This document shows, piece after piece, positions 42,153 to 50,800 of a stretch of DNA of 64,000 bases. The DNA is from Paradevosia shaoguanensis (GTDB lineage: Bacteria > Pseudomonadota > Alphaproteobacteria > Rhizobiales > Devosiaceae): assembly GCF_016801025.1 (NCBI RefSeq), contig NZ_CP068983.1:2665001-2729000 (forward strand), read 5' to 3'. The position numbers were made by a program, and so were the translations under genes. The notes beneath the pieces were generated by a model. The model was not told the origin of the DNA and made no database searches. It saw nothing but the letters and a program-made list of their open reading frames with translations. Every line of letters starts with the position of its first letter. Position 1 is the stretch's first letter.

Positions 42153-42476
42153 ATGCCTGAAGCTCAAGACCTGCTGTTCAGGTCCCTGGCGGACCCGACG
42201 CGACGGGCACTCTTCGAGCGTCTGTGCCGTGACGGGGAGCAGACCGTCGGCGCGCTGACGACCTGGGCAGGCGTATCGCAGCCGACGGTGTCCAAGCATC
42301 TGGGCGTGCTCAAGCAGGCCGGCCTCGTACGCGACCGCCATGAGGGTAGGCAGACGCATTACAGCGCCCAATTGAGCGCCCTGAGTCCGCTGGTCGACTG
42401 GACGAGCGAGATGACGGGGTTTTGGGAGAGCCGGTTCGACGATCTCGAAAACCTGCTCAAAAGAATGGACCAATGA
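42153..42476 (+). CDS. ArsR family transcriptional regulator (SRPBCC-linked type)
   Basis: 107 residues: PEAQDLLFRSLADPTRRALFERLCRDGEQTVGALTTWAGVSQPTVSKHLGVLKQAGLVRDRHEGRQTHYSAQ is the winged helix of ArsR. No metal-binding CxC motif in the recognition helix region, so not an arsenic sensor. ArsR proteins of this kind are often coupled to AHSA1/SRPBCC genes, as here (43586). Confidence 0.94.
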   Translation: MPEAQDLLFRSLADPTRRALFERLCRDGEQTVGALTTWAGVSQPTVSKHLGVLKQAGLVRDRHEGRQTHYSAQLSALSPLVDWTSEMTGFWESRFDDLENLLKRMDQ

Positions 42477-42495
42477 CTATTGCGGGGAGACGCAA

Positions 42496-42714
42496 GTGAT
42501 TTCGAGCAAGGGGATACGACAGTTCCACCGCTGGCTTTCGGTGACCTTCACCGCAGCGGTGGTGCTCAATCTCATCGTGATGGGCCGGGGCGATATCGCG
42601 ATGTGGATCGGGCTCGGCACGCTGGTGCCGCTGATCCTGCTAATAGTCACCGGCCTCTATATGTTCGCGCTTCCCTATGCCGCCCGGTGGCGCGCGCGCC
42701 GCGTCGGCGGATAG
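42496..42714 (+). CDS. Small membrane protein, unknown function
   Basis: 72 residues from GTG 42496 with GGGGAGA upstream. Two hydrophobic spans (FTAAVVLNLIVMGRG-type and WIGLGTLVPLILLIVTGLYMFAL) with basic ends. Between the ArsR gene and DUF1801 gene, 9 bp from the latter, so cotranscribed. No family recognised with certainty. Confidence 0.75.
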   Translation: MISSKGIRQFHRWLSVTFTAAVVLNLIVMGRGDIAMWIGLGTLVPLILLIVTGLYMFALPYAARWRARRVGG

Positions 42715-42723
42715 GAGGAGAGC

Positions 42724-43152
42724 ATGACTGGGAAGGATACAAAGACCGAGAAAGTGGTGCTGCTCTCTGGTGGCAATCCGCAGATTGCCAAGGGTGAGGG
42801 CGATGCGCCGGTTCAGGCTTACATCGACGCCATGCCGGGCTGGAAAAGCGATGTGGGCCGGCGGGTCGATGCGTTGATCGAGAAGGCCGTGCCGGGTGTC
42901 CACAAGGCGGTGAAATGGAATTCGCCCTTCTACGGCGTCAAGGATCACGGCTGGTTCATGAGCTATCACTGCTTCGATCGATACGTGAAAGTAGCTTTCT
43001 TTCGCGGTGCTTCGCTCGATCCGCTGCCGCCGGGAACGTCGAAACAGAAGGACGTGCGTTATCTCGATATCCATGAAGACGACGACATCGACGAAGCGCA
43101 GTTTTCGTCCTGGGTGAAGCAGGCCAGCGCGCTGCCCGGCGAGCGTATGTAG
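42724..43152 (+). CDS. DUF1801 (YdhG-like) protein, copy 1
   Basis: 142 residues, start ATG with GGAGGAG upstream. DUF1801 signals: VQAYIDAMPGWKSDVGRRVDALIEKAVPGVHKAVKWNSPFYG and VKVAFFRGASLDPLPPG. Frataxin-like fold of unknown role; related protein follows at 43171. Confidence 0.9.
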   Translation: MTGKDTKTEKVVLLSGGNPQIAKGEGDAPVQAYIDAMPGWKSDVGRRVDALIEKAVPGVHKAVKWNSPFYGVKDHGWFMSYHCFDRYVKVAFFRGASLDPLPPGTSKQKDVRYLDIHEDDDIDEAQFSSWVKQASALPGERM

Positions 43153-43170
43153 AGAACTAGAGAGAGACCG

Positions 43171-43578
43171 ATGACACCAGATACCGATAGCGAAGTTCCC
43201 GCTTCGCAACTGATCGACGCGAAAATCGAGGGGATGAAGGATTGGCGGGGCGAGACGCTTGCCAAGATCCGGGCGCTCATCAGGCAGGCCGATCCCGAAG
43301 TCGTCGAGGAATGGAAATGGGACATTCCGGTGTGGTCGCATGCCGGCATCATCTGCACCGGCGAAACCTACAAGAACGCAGTGAAGACCACCTTCCCCAA
43401 GGGCGCCTCGCTCGATGACCCTGCCGGGCTCTTCAACTCGAGCCTCGAAGGCAATGTCCGTCGTGCCATTGATTTCAAGGAAGGCGAGCCGATCGATGAG
43501 GCCGCGTTCATGGTATTGATTAAGGCTGCGGCGGCGCTCAACAGCACCAAGACCAAACCGAAGAAAAAGAGCGCTTGA
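43171..43578 (+). CDS. DUF1801 (YdhG-like) protein, copy 2
   Basis: 135 residues: QLIDAKIEGMKDWRGETLAKIRALIRQADPEVVEEWKWDIPVWSHAGIICTGETYKNAVKTTFPKGASL, with a lysine-rich tail KTKPKKKSA. Same fold as the upstream gene but clearly diverged. Operon with the ArsR, DUF1801 and SRPBCC genes. Confidence 0.9.
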   Translation: MTPDTDSEVPASQLIDAKIEGMKDWRGETLAKIRALIRQADPEVVEEWKWDIPVWSHAGIICTGETYKNAVKTTFPKGASLDDPAGLFNSSLEGNVRRAIDFKEGEPIDEAAFMVLIKAAAALNSTKTKPKKKSA

Positions 43579-43585
43579 GCCGCCA

Positions 43586-43987
43586 ATGACGGATGAAATC
43601 CGCACCGTAGTCGTCGAACGCGATCTGCCATTCCCCGCCGAGAAGATTTGGCGGGCGCTCACCCAGCCACATCTCATCGAGGAATGGCTGATGAAGAGCG
43701 ATTTCTCGCTGGCGCTCGACCATCGCTTCAGCTTCCGCACGGAATGGGGCAGCATCGATTGCAAGGTACTGGAGGTCGAGGCCAACATGTCGCTGTCCTA
43801 TAGCTGGGACGCCCTGGGCCTTGAAAGCGTGGTGACCTTCACGCTTACGCCGACGCCTAAAGGGACCAGCCTGCGCATGGAGCAATCCGGCTTCCGACCG
43901 GATCAGAGCCAGGCATTCCATGGCGCCAAGGCAGGCTGGCGCGCCTTCCTCGGGAATCTGGAGAAGGTGCTCGAAAAGGTCGAATAG
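43586..43987 (+). CDS. SRPBCC (AHSA1-like) domain protein
   Basis: 133 residues: VVVERDLPFPAEKIWRALTQPHLIEEWLMKSDF, GSIDCKVLEVEANMSLSYSWD, VTFTLTPTPKGTSLRMEQSGF, WRAFLGNLEKVLE. Helix-grip fold with hydrophobic pocket; ligand unknown. Last gene of the ArsR operon. Confidence 0.92.
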   Translation: MTDEIRTVVVERDLPFPAEKIWRALTQPHLIEEWLMKSDFSLALDHRFSFRTEWGSIDCKVLEVEANMSLSYSWDALGLESVVTFTLTPTPKGTSLRMEQSGFRPDQSQAFHGAKAGWRAFLGNLEKVLEKVE

Positions 43988-44020
43988 CGATTACCGGCTC
44001 GGGTTGACATTCGGGCGCAG

Positions 44021-44054
44021 TTCAAACATTCAAGAACATTATTGATTGTTTGAA
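44021..44054. promoter_or_regulatory. Inverted repeat upstream of the MFS transporter gene
   Basis: TTCAAACA-N18-TGTTTGAA lies just 5' of the MFS start, with TTGACA at 44004-44009 as a possible -35. Looks like an operator (TetR- or MarR-type size), but no such regulator is adjacent. Confidence 0.45.
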
Positions 44055-44069
44055 TCAGGCGGTTTGCGC

Positions 44070-45278
44070 ATGTCTACCTCTCCCGTGGCTTCGACCATGC
44101 ACCGCCAGGTTTTCCTGCTGGCTACCGCACAGGCGCTGTTCCAGACGGCGTCCGTGCTGGTGATGACCATTGGCGGGCTGGCCGGGGCGGTACTGGCGCC
44201 ATCGCCGGATTGGGCTACGGCGCCCATCGCCACCATGTTCCTCGGCACGGCGGTGGCTACCGCACCCGCTTCGATGTGGATGGCTCGGGTCGGGCGCCAG
44301 GCGGGCTTCCTGCTGGGGGCAGCGCTGGGTATCGCCGGCGGCCTTATCGGTGCGGCGGGTGTCTTCACCGGTTCATTGCTACTGCTTTGCCTGGGGACGT
44401 TCCTCGTCGGCAGCTACCAGGCCTTTGCACAATTCTACCGCTTCGCCGCATCCGAAGTCGCGAACGATGCTTTCCGCTCGCGAGCCATTTCGCTGGTTCT
44501 CGCCGGCGGCGTGGTGGCGGCGCTCGCGGGTCCTGCGCTGGCGCGCTTCGGCGGCGGGCTATTGCAGCCAACCTATACGGCTTCGTTCCTCATTCTTGCT
44601 TTGGTATCGCTTGTTGCCCTGGGCGTACTGGCGAGGGTGCGAGTGCCCAACACGGCGGCGACCAGCGCCGACAAGGCGTCGGCGCGCGGCCTCGGGCAGA
44701 TCGTGCGCCAGCCCGCTTACCTCGTTGCGCTGTTCGGCGCTGTGACCGGCTATGGCGTGATGACGCTGGCGATGACGGCGACGCCGCTTGCGATGGCGCA
44801 TCACCATTATGATCTTGCCGACACGGCCACAGTCATCCAACTGCACGTGCTCGGCATGTTCCTGCCGTCGTTCGTGACTGGCTCGTTGATCGCGCGTTTC
44901 GGCGTGCTGCGCATCATGTTCATCGGCGTGCTGTTGCTGGCGGGGCATGTGCTGCTCAGCCTGACAGGTACAGCCATTCACTCGTTCATGGGCGCGCTGG
45001 TGCTGCTGGGGATCGGCTGGAACTTCCTCTATATCGGCGGCACGAACCTGCTGACGCGCACCTATACCAGCGCCGAGAAGGGGAAGGCCCAGGCCACGAA
45101 CGACCTGACAGTGTTCCTGGTCGGGCTTGCCGCCTCGCTGAGCGCCGGCATGCTGCAGAACACGCTGGGCTGGCAGAACCTCAACATGATCCTGCTGCCC
45201 TGGCTTGCCGTTGCGGCGCTCGCCATCCTCGCGCTTGGCTGGCGGCAGCGGGTGCAGGGCGTGCAGCCGGCGCAGTGA
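44070..45278 (+). CDS. Major facilitator superfamily transporter
   Basis: 402 residues from ATG 44070 (MSTSPVASTMHRQVFLLATAQALFQ); a TTG at 44046 sits in the inverted repeat. About 12 hydrophobic spans, loop MWMARVGRQAGFLLGA (motif A-like), FAQFYRFAASEVA, GSLIARFGVLRIMFIGV. Resembles YfcJ/sugar-phosphate-type exporters; substrate unknown. Confidence 0.9.
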   Translation: MSTSPVASTMHRQVFLLATAQALFQTASVLVMTIGGLAGAVLAPSPDWATAPIATMFLGTAVATAPASMWMARVGRQAGFLLGAALGIAGGLIGAAGVFTGSLLLLCLGTFLVGSYQAFAQFYRFAASEVANDAFRSRAISLVLAGGVVAALAGPALARFGGGLLQPTYTASFLILALVSLVALGVLARVRVPNTAATSADKASARGLGQIVRQPAYLVALFGAVTGYGVMTLAMTATPLAMAHHHYDLADTATVIQLHVLGMFLPSFVTGSLIARFGVLRIMFIGVLLLAGHVLLSLTGTAIHSFMGALVLLGIGWNFLYIGGTNLLTRTYTSAEKGKAQATNDLTVFLVGLAASLSAGMLQNTLGWQNLNMILLPWLAVAALAILALGWRQRVQGVQPAQ

Positions 45279-45342
45279 CCAGCGCTGTTTTCTAGAGTCA
45301 TTCCTAGGTCGTTTTAAGTTGATCTGAATTATCCGGATTGTT

Positions 45343-46326
45343 ATGGCGCCGTCCGTAACAAGAGGATGGATCGATGGAGCCTGGCCGGTTTGCCAGCGGC
45401 ACGATGATCGCGGCGGTGTGCTTCGGTCGCGGGTGGCCTACGTGAGCAGCGGCTTCCACCTGGCTACGGTGATCCGCCGCGAAATGCTGAGTCCGGGCAT
45501 GGTGCGGCTCATCTTCGGCGGCGAGGGGCTCAGGCATTTCCGCTCCACCGGTATCGGCGACGAATATCTGCGGCTCTTTTTCCCTGATCCCGCGACCGAC
45601 GAACTTGCGTTGCCGATCATCGACGAGCGCGGACGATGGACCTATCCGGAAGGCCCATCCAAGGTACGCTGCTCGACATATACGGTGCGGCGGATCGATC
45701 GCGAGAGGGGAGAAATCGCTATCGACTTCGTCGTGCATGATGGGGGCATGGCCAGCGATTGGGCGGTGCGCGCAAAGCCGGGCGACAGCATCACCATCAA
45801 CAACCCCCGCGCCCTCTACATGCCGCCAGACGATACCTCCTGGCAGCTTATGGTGGCCGATGCCGCCGGCCTTCCGGCGTTGGCACGTATCGTCGAAGAG
45901 ATGCCCCGGTCTGTGCCGACAAGAGTCTTCATCGAGGTGACCGAGCCGTCGCATGAGCAGGCGCTGGTATTTGGGTCGCATGTTACCGTTACCTGGCTCC
46001 ATGGCGGAAACGGGCACGCGCCGAGCAAGCTGGAAGAGGCGGTGCGTCGCGTGCCGCTGCCGGATGGCCCCGGCTATGTCTGGGCGGCCGCCGAGCAGAA
46101 GGTGGTGCGCGCCATCCGCAAATATGTGCGGCAGGAACTCAAGATGCCCGTGCTGCGGTATGAGCTGGTGGGCTACTGGGTCGACAAGCAGAACGAGTGG
46201 ACTTCGCGCTGGGAGGCGCTGAATCCGGAGGTGCGCAAGGGGATCGAGGCGGCCTGGGCCTCGGATCGCGACCCGGAGGACGTGCGCGATGAAGTCGACG
46301 CGACGTTCGACAAACTCGGGCTCTAG
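45343..46326 (+). CDS. Siderophore-interacting protein (SIP/ViuB family flavoreductase)
   Basis: 327 residues in the longest form; the first about 30 residues are not family-like, so GTG 45433 or 45442 may be the true start. FAD domain: IRREMLSPGMVRLIFGGEGL, DEYLRLFFP, KVRCSTYTVRRID (R-x-S/T-Y-T-V/L motif), IAIDFVVHDGGMASDWAVRAKPGD; NAD(P)H domain: LMVADAAGLPALARIVEEM, VWAAAEQKVVRAIRKYVRQEL. Reduces ferric siderophore complexes in the cytosol. No siderophore uptake genes adjacent. Confidence 0.88.
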   Translation: MAPSVTRGWIDGAWPVCQRHDDRGGVLRSRVAYVSSGFHLATVIRREMLSPGMVRLIFGGEGLRHFRSTGIGDEYLRLFFPDPATDELALPIIDERGRWTYPEGPSKVRCSTYTVRRIDRERGEIAIDFVVHDGGMASDWAVRAKPGDSITINNPRALYMPPDDTSWQLMVADAAGLPALARIVEEMPRSVPTRVFIEVTEPSHEQALVFGSHVTVTWLHGGNGHAPSKLEEAVRRVPLPDGPGYVWAAAEQKVVRAIRKYVRQELKMPVLRYELVGYWVDKQNEWTSRWEALNPEVRKGIEAAWASDRDPEDVRDEVDATFDKLGL

Positions 46327-46448
46327 CCGGGCGGCGCCGTATTAGACTTAAGAACTATACCCGCATAAGGGTGCGCTTGCTTGGATCGTCGCCTTGCCGA
46401 CCATCCGATGGTCCGTGATTGCCGGATTGCCGGGCCATTCTTTGAGCT

Positions 46449-47870
46449 ATGCTGGTGAAGACCAAGACTTTGCGCACTACGCCTGCTGCAGGCGCGGCCA
46501 TGATAACGCCGCTACATCCGGCCGATAGCAGCATAGCATCCCTGATCGATCGCCTTGCCCGCCGCTGGCGCGTGACGAGGTTGGTCGAGGCTGGGCTTTA
46601 TGCGCTCGGTCTGGGTGTTTTCGCGTATGTTTTGATGTGGTGGGCCGACCAGCCGATGGCGGCCTGGATAGCGCTCGGTGTAGCGGCGGTGAGCTTTGCG
46701 GGTCTGGCGGTGCTCGTATGGTTTCGCGTGCCGGCGCCAATTCTTCTTGCCATAGCCGCCGACCGGAAGCTGGCACTTTCCGAAAGGCTGGCCAGTGCGC
46801 TCGAAGTGATGGGCCACGAAGCAGGTCCGGTAGCGGAAGCGCTGCTGGAGGATGCTGGCGCGGTGGCGAAGACGGTATCGCCGGAGCGGGTGACGCCTTG
46901 GTTCGATACCAGAATGCGCGCGGCGCTGGCTGCACCCGTGATGGCCATGGTGTTCGCGGTTGCCGCATTCACCTTCGCAGGCGAGCGAACCGAGGCGACC
47001 GGTACCGGAGAACTGGCAATGCCAGCCATTGCCGACGTCGAGAAAGTCGCCAAATTGCTCGCAGCCGAAGCGGAGGTCAAGGACGACCAGGAGCTTGAGA
47101 GCGTCGCCAATTCGATGGAGGCGCTCGCCGAGAAGATGAAGCAGGAGCCCCAGAGCAAGCAGGCGGCCGAGGAAATGGTGGCCTTGCTCGATCGGGCCGG
47201 GCGCCGCTTTGCCGGAAACCCGGTGCACCACTGGCCGCCGTTCGAGGGCGACAATACCGGGCTGGCCGACCGCATGGATGCCTTCAAGAGGCAGGCACAG
47301 AGCGGTAGCAGCCAAGGGCCCGCAGCCTATTCCGGGCAGGGCGGCGGTATGCCCGGGCAAACGGCAGGTGCGGAGAATCCGGAGCCGCCCGATCCCTCAC
47401 TCGATGTCAAACCATCCTCGTTGCCCGGCGGCGGCAAGGAGGGCGAGGGTCTGGGTATCAAGCCTCCCGACGGGCAAAAGAACAGTGACGCTCTCGAGGG
47501 CGACGAGGAGGGCTTTGCCAATACCTCCGCGCAGCCGCCTACCAAGGGGACCGCGACCGGTGCCGGCGAGGGTGAAAGTAATATGGCCGGTACCGGTGAT
47601 GGGCCGGAGGCCGTGGCGGCCGACCAGGCGCCGGGTCCGCAGGGCGGGTTTTCCGAAACGCAGACCCTGACCGCCGAGAAAACCAACGACGCTTCGCGCG
47701 TGCGGACGAGCGCCACCACGGAGGCTCGGCACACTGATGTGGACGATGCGGTCGTGCAGCGGCAATGGCCGCGACTCGATGCGATGCCGGTGGAGCGTCA
47801 GGCGATCCCTGATGCGGCTGCTGGTGCCGTTGCTCGATATTTCAACCGCGATGAGCAGGTGGCGCCGTGA
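46449..47870 (+). CDS. Membrane protein of the MoxR/VWA operon, function unknown
   Basis: 473 residues (ATG 46500, MITPLHPADSS, is an alternative start). Hydrophobic spans near residues 44-66, 70-92 and 155-175, then a long hydrophilic part with helical segment (VEKVAKLLAAEAEVKDDQELESVANSMEALAEKM) and a Pro/Gly/Gln-rich low-complexity stretch of about 130 residues from 285. Overlaps the giant VWA gene by 4 bp. Probably a structural partner of the VWA proteins in the membrane; no named family recognised. Confidence 0.8.
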   Translation: MLVKTKTLRTTPAAGAAMITPLHPADSSIASLIDRLARRWRVTRLVEAGLYALGLGVFAYVLMWWADQPMAAWIALGVAAVSFAGLAVLVWFRVPAPILLAIAADRKLALSERLASALEVMGHEAGPVAEALLEDAGAVAKTVSPERVTPWFDTRMRAALAAPVMAMVFAVAAFTFAGERTEATGTGELAMPAIADVEKVAKLLAAEAEVKDDQELESVANSMEALAEKMKQEPQSKQAAEEMVALLDRAGRRFAGNPVHHWPPFEGDNTGLADRMDAFKRQAQSGSSQGPAAYSGQGGGMPGQTAGAENPEPPDPSLDVKPSSLPGGGKEGEGLGIKPPDGQKNSDALEGDEEGFANTSAQPPTKGTATGAGEGESNMAGTGDGPEAVAADQAPGPQGGFSETQTLTAEKTNDASRVRTSATTEARHTDVDDAVVQRQWPRLDAMPVERQAIPDAAAGAVARYFNRDEQVAP

Positions 47871-50800
47871 TCCTTCTCGCGCCATTGATGCTGGGTCTGT
47901 TGGTGCTCGGCGTGCTGATCGCAATCATGCATGTGCGACGGCGGCGTGCGCTTGTCGTACCGGGCCTGATGCTCTGGAAGCAGGTGGAGGCGGCCACAAG
48001 CGGTGCGCGCGCGGTGCTGCAATGGCCGCGGCCGAGCGTGCCGTTGTTGCTGCAATTGCTCGCGCTGCTGCTCATCGTGCTTGCGCTGGCGCAACCGTTC
48101 TGGGGCGCAAACCGCAATGTCGCGCATTGGATCTACGTCCTCGACAACTCCGCTAGCATGCAGGCGCAGGATGGAGGCAGGACACGCCGCGACGTAGCCG
48201 ATGCGTTGATCAGGGAGCATGCAGGTGGCGAAGGCGCCGGCGCGCGGTATTCTCTGATCGTCGCCGGAGCAGCCGCGCGACCGGAACTGGCGCGACAGGC
48301 AATGTTGCCGGGTCTCTTTGATAAGGCTCTGGCGCGCGTCGAGCCAGAAGAGGCGGGGGCCGATTGGGCGAGTGCAGCCAGGCTGGTCGATGCGCTACGT
48401 CGCGATGATGAAGTGACGCAGGTCGTTGTCATCTCGGATGTGCCGCCCGCTGATTTTCTGGCCGAGGACGATAAGCTGCGTCTCGCGACCGTCGCGGTAG
48501 GCAACACAGCAGACAACGCCGCCATTTCGGCGCGGCTGACGCAGCCCCTGGGCGACGATCAAGCTTGGTCGCTTTCGGGGGAGGTGCGCTTTACTCCCGA
48601 AATGCGTGGAACGGGGATAACGATCGAGTTCACCCCGGCCGGCGCCGGCGAGCCCAAGGTGCTTGATCGCTTCGAGATCGCCGGCGGGGGAGTGGTCCCC
48701 TTTTCGCGGCCTCTCCAAATGCCAGGTGCAGGCGTGCTGACTGCGCGGCTTGATGCCGATGGCGCGGCGTTCGACGATCGCGTCGATTTCGTCATCGGCA
48801 CCGAGCCCGCCACGCGCCGCGTGCTGCATATCGGCGTACCCGAGCAACCCATCGCGCGCCTTTCTGAAGCGATCGATGGTGTGACTGTCAGCGAGGCAGA
48901 GACGTTGCCTGCAGATGCCGACGACTATGATCTCATAGTTGTCGATGGCGTCGAGGTCGACCGCGTGCCGCGTACCAATACGCTCTGGGTTGGCCTTGGG
49001 CGTCTGAAGGGCGAGCCGCTGCCGGCCGTGCTTGCGGATGCTCGTCCGACCGGGTGGGACCTGGAGCATGTGCTTGCCAAGTCGGTGGGTTGGACGAACC
49101 TGCATGTGAATGCAGCGTACGAACTGGCCGCTCCGGGGAACGGAGACGTACTGGTTCAAGCCGATGACGCGTCGCTTCTGTCCGTCGGGCGGGTGGAAGA
49201 TGGGTATGACATTCGTCTCGCTTTCGATCCTGCGGAGAGCGACTGGCCTGAGCAGCCGAGTTTCGCGGTCTTCGGAGTAAGCCTCATGCAGATGCTTGGG
49301 CCGCTGCCGGGCCAGGTTGTGGCCAAGCCCTGCATTGTCGGCTCGGTATGTCCTGTCGACGCGAAGCTTGTTGGCGGCAGTGTGCGTCTTCGTGGCGACG
49401 AGGCTGCCCCGGCGGTGCTGGTAAGCGCATTCACTCCCCCGCGGGCGGGTGTCTACGAGATCGAGCGGAATGGTCGTACGGCCAGTATTGCCGTGCATCC
49501 GTTGATGAGTGACGAGAGCATGCTGGCTGTTGGCGAAGCCGCGATCGGTGAGATGCCGGAGCGCCCATTCGCGTTGTGGCGCTGGCTGGTGGGCGGCGCT
49601 GTGGTGGTGCTTCTCATCGAGGCCGTGGTCGCCGGACGAGGATCGGAAGGCTTTCTCTCTCGTAGGGCGCTGGCGGATGGTGCCGTTGCTCGCAGGCATC
49701 GCAAGGTAATCACGTTGCGCGCCGTGGCGCTCGCGCTGGCGATTTTGGCCTGGTTCAACCTGCCGTTCTGGATCTATCGGAACGACCAGGCAGTTGTCGC
49801 AATGGTCGGTCCATCTGACGAGCCGGTCGCCGGGGCGGAGACGGTCTTCGTCGGCGACGTGCCGCGACTGGTGCCGCGCGACAGCGGCGCTTTTGCAGGG
49901 GCGGGCGCCGACGCGATCAGGATGGCCGTGGCGATGCTGCCGCCGGATCGCCCGGGGCGCGTCATTGTCGGCGAGCAGGGGTCGGGGAATTTAGCGATGC
50001 TCGGGCCGGAATTGGCGACCCGCTCTGTTCCCGTCGACATGCTGCCAATGGAACCTGCACTTGCTCCCGATGCCGTCGCGCACTTGTTGGCTCCAGAGCA
50101 GGTATTTGCCGGCGATCGTTTCGAGCTCTCGGCGATCGTCCGCTCCGACCAGGCGATTAATGCCGACGTCGCAGTCAGCGATGCAGAGGGCGAGGTTTGG
50201 CGCGAGACGGTCCAACTCGCCCCGGGCAGCAATCGGTTCGCCATACCGGTGTCGGCGATTGCGCCAGGCGCGCAGGCCTATCGGATGTCGGTAGACGTGC
50301 CGGGCGATGTACGGTCTGCCAACAACGACGACGGTGCTGTTGTTGATGCGATCCTACCCGGTCGGATCGCGGTGGTCTCGGGACAAAGCGGTCGGGGCTC
50401 CGCTTTTGCGGCGATGCTCGAAGGGCAGGGGTTCGATGTCGATGTCATCGCCGCCGCGAACGCCCCCGAGACGATCGACGGCTGGCTGAGCTATTCCGGC
50501 ATCGTGCTCATGAACCTGCCGGCTATCGATCTGCCGATCGCGCGGCAGGAGCTGATCCGTAGCGCCGTGGCCGAGCACGGCCGCGGACTCATGATCCTGG
50601 GCGGAGCCAACAGCTTCGGCCCGGGTGGATATCTCGAAACGCCGCTCGATGCGCTTTCGCCCATATCGAGCCGCATTCCGCGTGACAAACCAGGCGTGGC
50701 CATCGTCTTCGTGCTCGATCGGTCGAGTAGCATGAAGCAGGCGGTGGGGCCGGTGACCCGCCTCGATATCGCCAAGCAGGCAACGCTGGCAGCCATCGAT

